64,000 nt of DNA from Synechococcus sp. ROS8604 (GTDB taxonomy: Bacteria > Cyanobacteriota > Cyanobacteriia > PCC-6307 > Cyanobiaceae). The notes below the pieces were generated by a model. The model ran no database searches. It was not told where the DNA came from and saw only the letters and a program-made list of their open reading frames with translations. The stretch's first letter is position 1. Each line of letters begins with the position of its first letter. The translations under genes were made by a program, and so were the position numbers. Positions 35,518 to 44,374 of the stretch are shown piece by piece. Location of the stretch: contig NZ_CP047946.1 in NCBI RefSeq assembly GCF_014279655.1, forward strand, positions 930,001 to 994,000. Direction: 5' to 3'.

Positions 35518-36514
35518 TGCTGCGTCGTCTGTCCCTGGGGCTGCTGCTTCTGCCATCTCTGTTGCTGCCCTACCTGCCATTGCGCAAGAGGGCAGTGCTG
35601 ATGACCTTGGGGTGATGAGCATCAGCCTCAAGGATGTGGTCAAACCCACCTTTGGTTTTCAAGGAGCACTGCAAGGAGCAGGAACACCGAACCAAGCCGG
35701 TATTGGTGGCTTCCTGCCTCTCTCTGTTGGCGACAACAGCGTCTGGTTTCTTGATGTCCTCGCTAACGCTAATTTCGCTGATTACGAAAACAACAGCAGC
35801 CTCATCAACACCACTGTTGCTGGCACCACGATCAGCACCTCATCAAGGCTTGGTTATCGCTGGCTGAATAGTGACCGCAGTTGGATGTACGGGCTGAATG
35901 CTGGTTATGACAGCCGCCCGATGGCTACAGGTGATGCCGATACAGGGGTATCCGTCACAGATAAGAGCAGCGTCTTCTTCCAGCAGGTGGCTGTGAATGC
36001 AGAAGCGGTCTCTGATAGCTGGAATTTCAATGCCTATGCCTTAGTGCCTGTTGGTGAGAAAGAAGCTCAACTCAACAGCGTTTATCAAGGCGGTTCACTC
36101 AACACCTATGGGCTTGATGTGGGTTACTTCATCACTCCAGTGGTGAATGCGTCTGTTGGGTATTACTACCAAAATGGTGATCTAGGCACGGCTGATGGTT
36201 CTGGCGTACTCGGACGCTTGGCTTATGAAATGACCAGTGGCGTCACAGCAGGGGTCAATCTCTCCTACGACGAAGCATTCGATACAAGAGTTTCAGCTGA
36301 TCTTGAAGTTCGATTTGGTGGTGCACGTACAACAGCGCAACGCAAAGAAGTTCAACAACACCCTGTGATCAATGCCTTAACATCAACACCAAGCAACAGG
36401 GATGTGAGGGTGCACGATGCAAATGCCTTCGATTTTGCGCGAGCTATACGTAGACGATTCCCCAAGGTACTGTGTGATGGCAAAATCGGATTGTGCGACG
36501 ATATCGGGGTTTGA
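35518..36514 (+). pseudogene. Outer-membrane beta-barrel gene, copy 3, frameshifted in the signal peptide
   Basis: ATG 35518 begins MLRRLSLGLL as in copies 1 and 2. One base is then missing in the CTGCTGCTTCTG stretch near 35547, so the frame ends at a TGA after about 32 codons. From about 35560 the right frame is open to TGA 36512-36514 and matches the paralogues along the whole barrel (SSRLGYRWLNSDRSWMYGLN, ASVGYYYQNGDLG, RDVRVHD). An internal ATG at 35612 could start a product without a signal peptide, which would be useless for an outer-membrane protein. Copy 3 lies on the strand opposite to copies 1 and 2 and in the neighbouring element. Confidence 0.8.
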
Positions 36515-36647
36515 TCAACGAGCTCATAAATCAAAATAGAATCAGGTTAACTCCCAAAGCCATTGTCAAAGCAAGAGCTTTTTACTTCTATAATCACTGA
36601 CTAACCATTGCTAAATGTCATCCAGTGCCTGGCACCAATTAATACTT

Positions 36648-36711
36648 AGCCCCGCCACGAGCGGGGTTTTTAATGCTTGCTGAATAGCAGCAAAGCTGAA
36701 ACTGCCTTACG
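36648..36711 (+). repeat. Orphan copy of the barrel-gene leader
   Basis: Hairpin CCCCGCCACGAGCGGGG with a T run, then the conserved leader with TGAATAGCAGCAAAGCTGAA, as found before all three barrel genes. It breaks off after CTGCCTT and no barrel gene follows. Confidence 0.8.
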
Positions 36712-36720
36712 TGAACGTTT

Positions 36721-37254
36721 TCACCGGCAGAGCTGAAAGCGAACAATGCTGCGGGTCAGCCCTTTTTCGGACCAGTTGGGCATCACCCTCCAAGGGGTGT
36801 GCACCGTAAGCATGTCGCCGTCGATCGTGAAAAATCGGGTTTGTTCGGTACCAACCCACTCGGGGTTCCAGGCCACATCTACCTCGGTGATCCAGCGGTC
36901 ACTCTCGAGGCGGTAGATGCCGGTGTAGGCGATCATGCTGCTCAGCAGGGCCGATCGCTCTTCGGCGTTAGAACCCGGTTTGCGCCCCTCAGCCGAGAGC
37001 ATGAAGGAGAGACGGCCTTCAGGAGTGAAGATCACATAGCCAGTGGGCTGATCGCCCATCGGCGCGAATGTGTCGCCGCTGGACTGTTGCTCGACGTCGT
37101 AGCTCAACAGCTGCCAGGCGCCATGAACGGAGGGGGAAGTAATGGCTTGAGTGGACTGAACCGAACTGAAGGTCACAACTGAGCCTGTTTCTTTGCGGCA
37201 ACCTACCGATCGTGATCCAGCTTCGCGAGCCTCAATCGAGGCATTCCTGTGCAA
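36721..37254 (-). CDS. Lipocalin-like domain protein
   Basis: 177 residues; the true start may be 25-30 codons downstream because the first part is irregular. The core (HGAWQLLSYDVEQ, GYVIFTPEGRLSFMLSA, YTGIYRLESDRWITEVDVA) fits the small lipocalin-like_5 family, a beta-barrel that could bind a hydrophobic ligand. The orphan barrel leader lies just past its 3' end. Confidence 0.65.
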   Translation of the reverse strand: MHRNASIEAREAGSRSVGCRKETGSVVTFSSVQSTQAITSPSVHGAWQLLSYDVEQQSSGDTFAPMGDQPTGYVIFTPEGRLSFMLSAEGRKPGSNAEERSALLSSMIAYTGIYRLESDRWITEVDVAWNPEWVGTEQTRFFTIDGDMLTVHTPWRVMPNWSEKGLTRSIVRFQLCR

Positions 37255-37400
37255 TAAATGCCATGGAATGGCGATCCGGTAACAACAGCAACGAAATCAA
37301 TCAGGGGCCGGAGCCCGGAAGGGCGCTGATGTATAGCTATCAATCTCCCGACTGAATAGTCACTAGACCACTACGGTTGCGGGAAACTTAGACTCTTGCT

Positions 37401-37826
37401 ATGAAAGCAGTATTTGGCTTTTGGGCTTTGTCAAATCAACGTGTAGCACTTGCAATCCTTGGTGGCTTCATTCTCGCAGGGCAAGTACATGCGAAACCAA
37501 TGAACAAGAATTTGAATCTTATGTCAGTTAATAACGAGGCAGACATGAGAAGAGCCATTTGTATGGATGCTGGCGCAACTTCAAAACTTCTGATAGCAAA
37601 GATGACAGTAGTGAAGAATGTGAAAAGCGTAAAGTGTAAATCCGGTGAAGCTCTGATTAGATACAGAGAAGACGCCTCCGATCCAGGGCACGTGTTGGTT
37701 AATATCGACCCTCCTAATGGCAATAGCAAGGGTTTAGACTGTGACGGTAAAGCTGATATTGGGCTTCACTATATAGGCTTAAACTGTTTAGAGTCAAGTT
37801 TAGAGTCTACTTCGCATTCTAAATAG
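37401..37826 (+). CDS. Exported hypothetical protein
   Basis: 141 residues with a signal-peptide-like N-terminus (core near 15-30, likely cut after VHA). Four cysteines and a Lys-rich mature part. Low G+C compared with the core genome. A strong terminator follows. Function unknown. Confidence 0.65.
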   Translation: MKAVFGFWALSNQRVALAILGGFILAGQVHAKPMNKNLNLMSVNNEADMRRAICMDAGATSKLLIAKMTVVKNVKSVKCKSGEALIRYREDASDPGHVLVNIDPPNGNSKGLDCDGKADIGLHYIGLNCLESSLESTSHSK

Positions 37827-37862
37827 GCGATTAAAATATAATCATCTATATGTTTTGGTATT

Positions 37863-37887
37863 GCCCCGCTATCAGCGGGGTTTTTTT
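37863..37887 (+). terminator. Rho-independent terminator
   Basis: CCCCGCT-ATC-AGCGGGG followed by seven T, 37 bases after the upstream gene. Confidence 0.85.
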
Positions 37888-37892
37888 ATTGC

Positions 37893-38042
37893 ATGGTTGA
37901 CCCATCACTGCTGCATCAGTTACCCGTCAGCGGAGAGGGGCGGATTCGAGCTCACGGTGCCCTTGCGTCCCTGATTTATCTCGTTATTTTTGTCTCGTCG
38001 GAAGCGTTGCGTTTGGCGCACCACCGGCAGCACAACAATTAA
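37893..38042 (+). CDS. Small possible membrane protein
   Basis: 49 residues from ATG 37893. A hydrophobic middle (LASLIYLVIFVSS) could span the membrane. It starts right after a terminator and ends 8 bases before the next gene. Weak call without a family. Confidence 0.35.
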   Translation: MVDPSLLHQLPVSGEGRIRAHGALASLIYLVIFVSSEALRLAHHRQHNN

Positions 38043-38050
38043 AAAACAGC

Positions 38051-38542
38051 ATGACGACTCCCCTTAAAGCGCAGCGGTATCTCCTGCGTGATGGCAAGTT
38101 CATCACCGCTTCAATCCGACTTGATCCAGCTCACATCTACCGATACGCCTGCCAAAACGGTTTGGTGATCCTTGCTCTGCTCTCAGCTCAGGTCGAGAGG
38201 TTATTGCTTCGGTTGATCCAACAACAAGCAGAAGAATCCTCTGCGCTGAGGCAAGAACCAGCACAGCCAACCAAGGCGCCCCAGCTGAGCATGCGCCGGC
38301 TGACGCTGGGAATTGTTAGCCAGTCGACGCTTCTGGGGCTTGTGCTCGATCTAGCCCCAGATCAACCCAACTGGCACAACGGCTTGAGTCTCAGATTTTT
38401 GGACATGAGCCAAGGCCAAATTGGACAAGAATCGCCGCACCAATCTCACGCGATGAGACGGGCAAACACCACCGCGACAAGGCCAACTGGCACAGCAAGA
38501 GCCTGTGTCACTGTGGAGTCCGCAGTGGCGCTGGCGTCCTAA
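38051..38542 (+). CDS. Hypothetical protein
   Basis: 163 residues with a hydrophobic stretch near 38-48 and a Gln-rich middle. The C-terminal third is Ser/Thr/Arg-rich and may not be genuine. No family recognised. Its end overlaps a converging gene by 4 bases. Confidence 0.4.
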   Translation: MTTPLKAQRYLLRDGKFITASIRLDPAHIYRYACQNGLVILALLSAQVERLLLRLIQQQAEESSALRQEPAQPTKAPQLSMRRLTLGIVSQSTLLGLVLDLAPDQPNWHNGLSLRFLDMSQGQIGQESPHQSHAMRRANTTATRPTGTARACVTVESAVALAS

Positions 38543-38823
38543 GGGAAAAGGAATAGTTCTATTGGGCTTTTGAAGGTCCACCAAGGTGCGACAGAGTTGC
38601 CCTGATCTTTCAGACAACGCTTCATCGCTTGCTTCAATTTGGGCGATCCGCTGGGAAAGCTGTACCGGAAGTTCTCTTCGTCGCAGGTGTCCCTTGAAGT
38701 GGCAATAGCTCTAGCCACTGCAAGCTCACGCATGAGCTGTTTCCCACGGATGACGGCATAGGCGCCGTAACTAAAGGAAAAGCCTGTAGTGAGGATCACA
38801 GCACCGCAAGCACCGCGAACCAT
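38539..38823 (-). CDS. Hypothetical membrane-anchored or exported protein
   Basis: 94 residues. The N-terminal 25 residues are hydrophobic (signal or anchor), followed by a charged part with two Cys (DTCDEENFRYSFPSGSP, KRCLKDQG). The pattern suggests an exported small protein. No family recognised. Confidence 0.5.
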   Translation of the reverse strand: MVRGACGAVILTTGFSFSYGAYAVIRGKQLMRELAVARAIATSRDTCDEENFRYSFPSGSPKLKQAMKRCLKDQGNSVAPWWTFKSPIELFLFP

Positions 38824-38949
38824 CTATTTAGTGATGTTGTCCATGCCTCAAGGCTGACGCAGTCGCTGTCAACAAGCGCAGCCTGCACGCGCGCAGAGGC
38901 GGTTAAAAGCGGCATTTCGCCACGAGATATGGCGCACTATCGGCCACTC

Positions 38950-39399
38950 CTAGGGGGGGGAAGTCGCAATATGCGAGTGCTCTAGGGGGGGTAGGCGCTT
39001 GAGATAGGACGCAAGCCCCAAATCCTTTCCTGCTTTTAGGAGCCGCGCACGGCGCCTCAGGCTGTTGCGTTCTTTCTTGGCTTGAATCTCCACGCAACGT
39101 TCAAAACACACCATTGCTTTCGAGTGCGACAGATGCTTTTGAGGGTTTCGCTTCGGCTTGCGTTTGGCGTCTTTCGGTGGCTTGCTGCTGATCTGAACCG
39201 CTGGGAGCTGGCTTCTGCTCAGGCTGAAACCGTTCTCTTTTGCGACCGCCCAAAAACTCGCTGCGTTGCGGGTGGTGGTGCTGGCCAGTACCTGCCGCGC
39301 AGCATGTGGTGTCGGCCAGCGGTTCCCGAGGAGGTTTAGGGCTTCAGCGTCTGGATTGGCCGCGCCTGCCTCCCTTAGCGCCGCTGAACACCCGCACAA
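38950..39399 (-). CDS. Basic hypothetical protein
   Basis: 149 residues, strongly basic. Residues about 20-55 (ALNLLGNRWPTPHAARQVL) look folded, and the C-terminal half is Lys/Arg-rich (KRKPKRNPQKH, NSLRRRARLL), which suggests nucleic-acid binding. Overlapping plus-strand frames look less protein-like. No family recognised. Confidence 0.45.
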   Translation of the reverse strand: MCGCSAALREAGAANPDAEALNLLGNRWPTPHAARQVLASTTTRNAASFWAVAKENGFSLSRSQLPAVQISSKPPKDAKRKPKRNPQKHLSHSKAMVCFERCVEIQAKKERNSLRRRARLLKAGKDLGLASYLKRLPPLEHSHIATSPP

Positions 39400-39448
39400 T
39401 GCGTTTCTGTCACTTTCATAGGTTCCTTGCCCTCCTGTCCTGCTTGGG

Positions 39449-39937
39449 ATGTATCGGGCTGCATCGCGGATCTCTTCAATCGTGCGGGGCGCGTGGCATG
39501 GATGCCTATTGGATGCCTATGGCACCAACTACTTGTCGCCTGTTCCGCAAAGGGATGCCGTTGAAGTCGGCAAAATCCTCCGGCGCTTGGGGTATGTCAA
39601 AGACAAACATCAGCTCCGTAAGAACGGCAAAAAGCTCAAACGCATGTGGCGTCGTGTTGACGCCTCAAGTGCCTCAACGGTTAGCCAACCACCTGAGGCG
39701 GGGCAAACCCCAACAGGCGGAAGCGAAGACAGCAATTCGCCTCATGTCTCTAGTTCTTTGATTGAAAGCGAACAGATACAAGAGGAGGAGCAGATCATCG
39801 CTACCGCGTTGTTGGGGAAAACACCTGAGGCACCTGAGGCGCTGTCCGTGGGCAGCAGCTTTGACGTGCCTAATCACAGACATAGGGGGTTGATCAACAA
39901 TGACGAAAGAGCCGATAGTTGGGACGCTTGGGACTGA
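39449..39937 (+). pseudogene. C-terminal fragment of a replication helicase/primase (possible)
   Basis: The first 70 codons include VEVGKILRRLGYVKDKHQ and KLKRMWRR, the form of the winged-helix C-terminus of VirE/D5-type element helicases. A low-complexity Glu/Ser-rich tail follows. No ATPase motifs are found upstream, so the gene is probably truncated. It may be the relic of element B's replication module. Confidence 0.45.
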
Positions 39938-39967
39938 AATCCAAGTGCCTGACTAGGTTTTTTCACA

Positions 39968-40183
39968 TTGTTAAAGCGCCGTATTTCCCAGGGAAAAACG
40001 CTAGTGCTCTCTCCACGCGACATAGACCGCCTCAAGACTCGAACTAGAGCTCTGAGGCAGTTAGCCCTTCCACCTGATCTGAAGATTCGGATTTTTGTGG
40101 AAGGGGAAGTCATCAAAGAAATCCCGTCTAATGATCACAGGACCATGGACGTGATTATTGAAAACCAGCGTGAATTGATTTAG
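39968..40183 (+). CDS. Small hypothetical protein
   Basis: 71 residues (LSPRDIDRLKTRTRALRQL, LKIRIFVEGEVIKEIPS), hydrophilic and well composed. It follows the helicase fragment by 30 bases and converges with the small integrase. No family recognised. Confidence 0.5.
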   Translation: MLKRRISQGKTLVLSPRDIDRLKTRTRALRQLALPPDLKIRIFVEGEVIKEIPSNDHRTMDVIIENQRELI

Positions 40184-40197
40184 GCCCATTCATGGGG

Positions 40198-40857
40198 TTA
40201 AGCACCATTCATGACAGCGTGATTCTTCCCCTGATCTGAGACATCGATGTAACGAGCCAATATCCCTAAATCCACATGACCAGAGATTGCTTGAATCGCC
40301 CTTATAGGGACTCTATTTGCACTCGAAGCAGTCAGAACACTCCGTCTGAACGAATGCGTTGAAATTCCTTCAAAGCCGCATTCAATGGCAGCTTTTCTGA
40401 GCGCATGATCGAAACCAAGACGTGTCAAATGCTCACCAGGATTACGACCTGGGAACAACCAAGCATCTGGATCATTATTTGGCTTTGATACCTGCTTCCA
40501 AGTTGCTAGCTCGGCAGCAAGTTGAGGATGAATTGGAACGGTTCGAGTCTTCTTGGCAATTTTTGTTGTTGGAGCGGTCAAGAGCATTTGGTTTTCTAGG
40601 ACATACTTCCACTTGAGCTGCAATCCTTCGGACACCCGAGCAGCAGTGCGTCTCAGCAAGTGAGCCAAAACACGATGGTTGTCAGGCAAAGCGAGAAGAA
40701 GCAGATCAAGCTCAGCAGTCGAGAGAGTACGTGCTCGACCGAAGCAATCTTTCTTCATTTTTCTATTTAGTTGCCAAGGTTCTGAGGCCATGCCGAAACT
40801 GGTATGTCCTCTTTTGAATAGTAGAGCACTAGATCTGTTCTCGGACAGCAACTGCAT
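40198..40857 (-). CDS. Small tyrosine recombinase, second integrase in element B
   Basis: Up to 219 residues; the start is probably about 22-33 codons further in (MASEPWQL or MKKDCFGRA). Only the catalytic domain is present: Arg in LRRTAARVSEGLQL, HSFRR, GHVDLG and Tyr in ARYIDVSD. All catalytic residues appear intact. It differs from the two large integrases and resembles short XerD-like proteins, which may invert or resolve DNA or come from a third element. Confidence 0.75.
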   Translation of the reverse strand: MQLLSENRSSALLFKRGHTSFGMASEPWQLNRKMKKDCFGRARTLSTAELDLLLLALPDNHRVLAHLLRRTAARVSEGLQLKWKYVLENQMLLTAPTTKIAKKTRTVPIHPQLAAELATWKQVSKPNNDPDAWLFPGRNPGEHLTRLGFDHALRKAAIECGFEGISTHSFRRSVLTASSANRVPIRAIQAISGHVDLGILARYIDVSDQGKNHAVMNGA

Positions 40858-41194
40858 CAGATTGGCTGACAGTATTTCTTATCTAAATTGCAATCATGAT
40901 GATTATCTTTATCTTCGATAATGCTTATGCTTGGCAGCTTTAGTATCAAGACTGTTATTATCAGTAACTTGGATAAGCAGGAGTTAGAGTTGCGATTATA
41001 GCTTATGTATTCGAAGCACCCAGGACTTGTTTAAACAACATAGATAGCTGAATAAGTATTTGTCAAGGAGTGGGGGTAGTGGTTGGATGTCATGGCAAAG
41101 GTGAAGCTATGAAAACCAACTATGACTTGGGGATAACTCATAGTGTAATTATGGCTGAGATTTGATAGGATTGGGATAAGTTCTTGATCCAATC
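40858..41194. other. AT-rich intergenic stretch
   Basis: About 340 bases rich in A and T, with several TTATC/GATAA-like short repeats and no supported gene. It must contain the promoter of the small integrase. Confidence 0.4.
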
Positions 41195-41428
41195 TTGGAC
41201 AGCGACTGGAATCTTTCGGCACAAGATTGGACGGTTATGAGCCGTTGCAATCGTGCTGCGGAGATGCTGTTCCCGTACAGCAGCCGCCAAGCCGAAGCTT
41301 GGTCTCTTTGGGCTTTTAAACAGTTTCGAATGGCTGGACAAAGCCCTGAGGAATTGAGAGACATTCGCTGTCCAAGGATAAAAGAACTGCATCAACGTCG
41401 TCCACCTAAAACATTTCCTTCCCGATGA
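41195..41428 (+). CDS. Small hypothetical protein
   Basis: 77 residues, Trp- and Arg-rich (DWNLSAQDWTVMSR, AEAWSLWAFKQFRM). It overlaps the next gene by 4 bases (ATGA), which supports it as real. No family recognised. Confidence 0.5.
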   Translation: MDSDWNLSAQDWTVMSRCNRAAEMLFPYSSRQAEAWSLWAFKQFRMAGQSPEELRDIRCPRIKELHQRRPPKTFPSR

Positions 41429-41912
41429 GTAATGCTGCTGCCTTTGCTGGGTTTTGGGTACGTAATTTCCCAGAACAAACTTGTCCTCCTGTTCCTGAAC
41501 AGTTGAGTGAGTTGGGATTGACCGCTCAGATGGCGATGCAGTCAGATGCACCAGAGCTGTATACGGCGATGTCTGGCGGCAAGAGCGGCTACCGGCTGCC
41601 TGCTGATGGACGGTGCGTTTGGAGTCAGGGCAGCTGGTTCCAGGGGATGCAGAGGTCTTACGTGCTGCTGGTCTTGAGGTTCAAGCTCAGCAATGTGCGC
41701 GGTTACGCCAAGCGCAAACAGACCAAGCGATGGCAGATCACATTGCGCATAGTCGAGCTGTTTACCAACAAGAGATGGAGCGGACTTCTGCTTGGCAAGA
41801 AAAGGGAGTTCTTGAGCGGATGGGTCACGAACCAATGTGTCCTCAGCAAATTGCTGCGAATCAACGAAATGGTGCGGGACAAGTTGGCAGGTGCGACCGC
41901 AAAGCTCGTTGA
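41425..41912 (+). pseudogene. Frameshifted hypothetical gene
   Basis: The first about 60 codons (MSNAAAFAGFWVRNFPEQ) look coding. Near 41610 the good frame shifts: the plus-one frame continues with LESGQLVPGDAEVL, QTDQAMADHIAHSRAVYQQE and ERMGHEPMCPQQIAAN, which is protein-like, to TGA 41910-41912. The original frame runs on to 41982 but turns basic and irregular. No family recognised. Confidence 0.5.
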
Positions 41913-42225
41913 TGCAACACCCCGCATTGCGGACATGTTGATTGCTGTGGCACTGGACCCAAGATCCAAGCCATATAGATGATTGATTTCGCACACCGAT
42001 ACCAAACGTGCGCGCGGCTTTCTCACGTCGGCAAAAGGCGGAAGGTCTTTGGTCCGGTTGCAGGTGTAACGACTGCGACTCAGCTTTCAATCACTCCCAC
42101 TGGTATGAGTCAACACGTTGATCCGGCGGGCAGTTTCAGTTTTGCAAGAGGTTTGTGGGTGATAGTAAACCCCACTTATGGCGTGAACTGTTCAATATTT
42201 TGTCGTGAAATCGATCACACGTTGT

Positions 42226-43803
42226 TTAAACTCTCAGCTCCATCCGACCAGCAAAAGACTTTAGAGATTGATCTATCTCATGGGCGCTACGAATGCCGGC
42301 ATATACGTAATGGTCAGGACGCACCAAGACACCAATGCATCCTGATTCCTGAAGCCAAGACTTTAGGACTCCAAAGGACTCAGTGACCTCCCAAATGAAC
42401 CCATCTCCCTCAGAAACTGGGGCATGAGCATCCCGCATTAAGACAATCGCAACTCCGATGGCCCTAGCCGTAAGACTAATGAGTTCGATTTGCTCTTGAT
42501 TGATGGCGTCTGCCAGGAGAATGATTCGAAAACAAGGCTCCATCAAATCGTCCATAAGAACTTTGCTTTTGCAAGAGTTCGAAACCAGAGGCTGGGGAAG
42601 AACGGTGCCGGCCAGGGGGGAAGTCCCTTCGATAAAACCATCTTCCAAGGGTGCAATCAGATTTTCACGCAAGGTTACCTTTGTATGACCACCATTCTCC
42701 GCGAGAATTTGGTCATCTCTCTGTCTTGCCTTATCCGGATCAAGCTCAGTGATAATAAGTCCACACTCAATCGTAATTTTGGTTGTGCTCACTACATTTG
42801 GGCGCCTCTCTTGGACATAAGTATTGAGGAGGTCTGGGGTGGCTGAACCTGATAGGACACTGTTCAGTTTCCAAGCGAGATTGCCGGCATCTCTCAATCC
42901 CTGGCACATTCCTTGGCCAAGGAATGGAGGAGTTTGATGTGCACTATCACCTGCCAAAAACACGCGCGAATCTTGCCACTGTTCTGCCACAAGCGCATGA
43001 AAGCGATAAGAAGCAGCACGCCATATTTCGGCTTGACCCGGCTTGAGCCAAGGTGCCATCAACTCCCATAAATAATCATCAGAGAGAGCATCTTCGAGAT
43101 TGTCACCTGGGATTACCATAAACTCCCAGCGCCGATGATTGCCCGGACAACAGATCATGGTGCATGGCCTATTTGGATTGCAATATTGCACATTTACCTG
43201 CGGCAGCGCGTCAATAAATTCATCACCTACAATCATATCTACTACGATCCACGGCTCATTGTAATTGAGATTTTCGACGCCACAGTCCATTTGATGCCGG
43301 ATCGGGCTAGATGCGCCATCGCAGCCAATCAAATAGCGCGCATCGTAATCAAAAAATTTATCGTCGGGAGCCTTTGCTTTAATCGTTACACTCGTTGCGG
43401 ACTGTTGGTAATCTAAAAAATCATTGCCCAGCAGAACATTGATCGTAGGCATTAGCTCATTAGCGTCCCTGAGCACCGTCTCGAGATACGGCTGATCACA
43501 CGTGTAGTGAGGACTCCAAGTCAGTGGATAGGGCTCGGGAATGTGCTCAAGCCTTTGAATAACCCGACCGCTGGCATCAATATAAATTTCATCGCGAAAG
43601 GACTCAACATACGGAACTAAATCCTTGGTAATACCGATGCGCTGAAATAATCGCATGGCATCATGGTCAAACCCCACAGCCCTTGGCTTAGGATAAATAC
43701 CGGTAGATTTTTCGAAGACAACAACACTCAAGCCTAGCTTTCCAAGCAATCCAGCTAAAGTGGCACCAACTGGACCATAGCCGACAATGGCAACGTCATA
43801 CAT
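42226..43803 (-). CDS. FAD-dependent aromatic hydroxylase, MhpA-like
   Basis: 525 residues from the ATG giving MYDVAIVGYGPVG; a start 7 codons earlier is less likely. It has the Rossmann GxGxxG (residues 8-13), the DG motif in YLIGCDGASSP, and the GD motif in VFLAGDSAHQTPPFLGQGM, all hallmarks of class A flavoprotein monooxygenases. The nearest type is 3-(3-hydroxyphenyl)propionate hydroxylase MhpA, which adds a hydroxyl to a phenolic ring using NAD(P)H and O2. No ring-cleavage partner is seen nearby, so the substrate is open. Unusual cargo for a marine cyanobacterium and likely acquired from a heterotroph. Confidence 0.8.
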   Translation of the reverse strand: MYDVAIVGYGPVGATLAGLLGKLGLSVVVFEKSTGIYPKPRAVGFDHDAMRLFQRIGITKDLVPYVESFRDEIYIDASGRVIQRLEHIPEPYPLTWSPHYTCDQPYLETVLRDANELMPTINVLLGNDFLDYQQSATSVTIKAKAPDDKFFDYDARYLIGCDGASSPIRHQMDCGVENLNYNEPWIVVDMIVGDEFIDALPQVNVQYCNPNRPCTMICCPGNHRRWEFMVIPGDNLEDALSDDYLWELMAPWLKPGQAEIWRAASYRFHALVAEQWQDSRVFLAGDSAHQTPPFLGQGMCQGLRDAGNLAWKLNSVLSGSATPDLLNTYVQERRPNVVSTTKITIECGLIITELDPDKARQRDDQILAENGGHTKVTLRENLIAPLEDGFIEGTSPLAGTVLPQPLVSNSCKSKVLMDDLMEPCFRIILLADAINQEQIELISLTARAIGVAIVLMRDAHAPVSEGDGFIWEVTESFGVLKSWLQESGCIGVLVRPDHYVYAGIRSAHEIDQSLKSFAGRMELRV

Positions 43804-43824
43804 CTTGGGCTTTCTGAATAACAA

Positions 43825-44374
43825 GAATACTAGCAGGAGTTAACCGAAAAGAATTTACCCTGATCGGCCTCATGGATTGGTGGTGAATTGCCAGTTTTAA
43901 AGCATTTGCCGGCGATATTCGGGGTCGATTACATTATCCACGATGACAGGTGCTAGGCATAGGCAACCACGATCTCCCATCCCGACGCCCAAACGCGAGT
44001 GCACAAAGAACTTCCAGTAATTGGTGTATGTACAACGTGGCGCACAGCCCGTTTTCCTTTCACATTTGGGATTCTCTAATTGGGTCCATCGCGGTCTCCA
44101 GGCCTCCGTTTGTATTCAGAGAAAGGTTGGCTCGAGGCGCCAACAAATCGCACGTGACTCGGAACAACGAGGTCGGCGTGCGCTGATTGACGGCAGAATT
44201 GATACACGACGTCCGGTATTGGACTTGCAGGTGGTCGAAAACTCCGGGAAACATACCCCCACTGCGGCAGCCTTTTGCCAAATCCGACGCGGTGATTTTT
44301 CTTATGCGATTCCCCGTCGACTCCAGTTGCCCGTCAAATCTCTCGCTCTGTAATGAGCTCATCTTGACGATCTA
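43825..44374. other. Gene-free or decayed stretch upstream of the hydroxylase
   Basis: About 550 bases. Short minus-strand frames such as NYWKFFVHSRLGVGMGDRG look protein-like but have no proper start and are broken by stops and shifts. I think a former gene next to the hydroxylase has decayed, but I cannot identify it. Confidence 0.35.

Noticed and set aside
41979-42386. Plus-strand 135-codon frame
   Set aside because: Mostly antisense to the 3' end of the flavoprotein hydroxylase gene.
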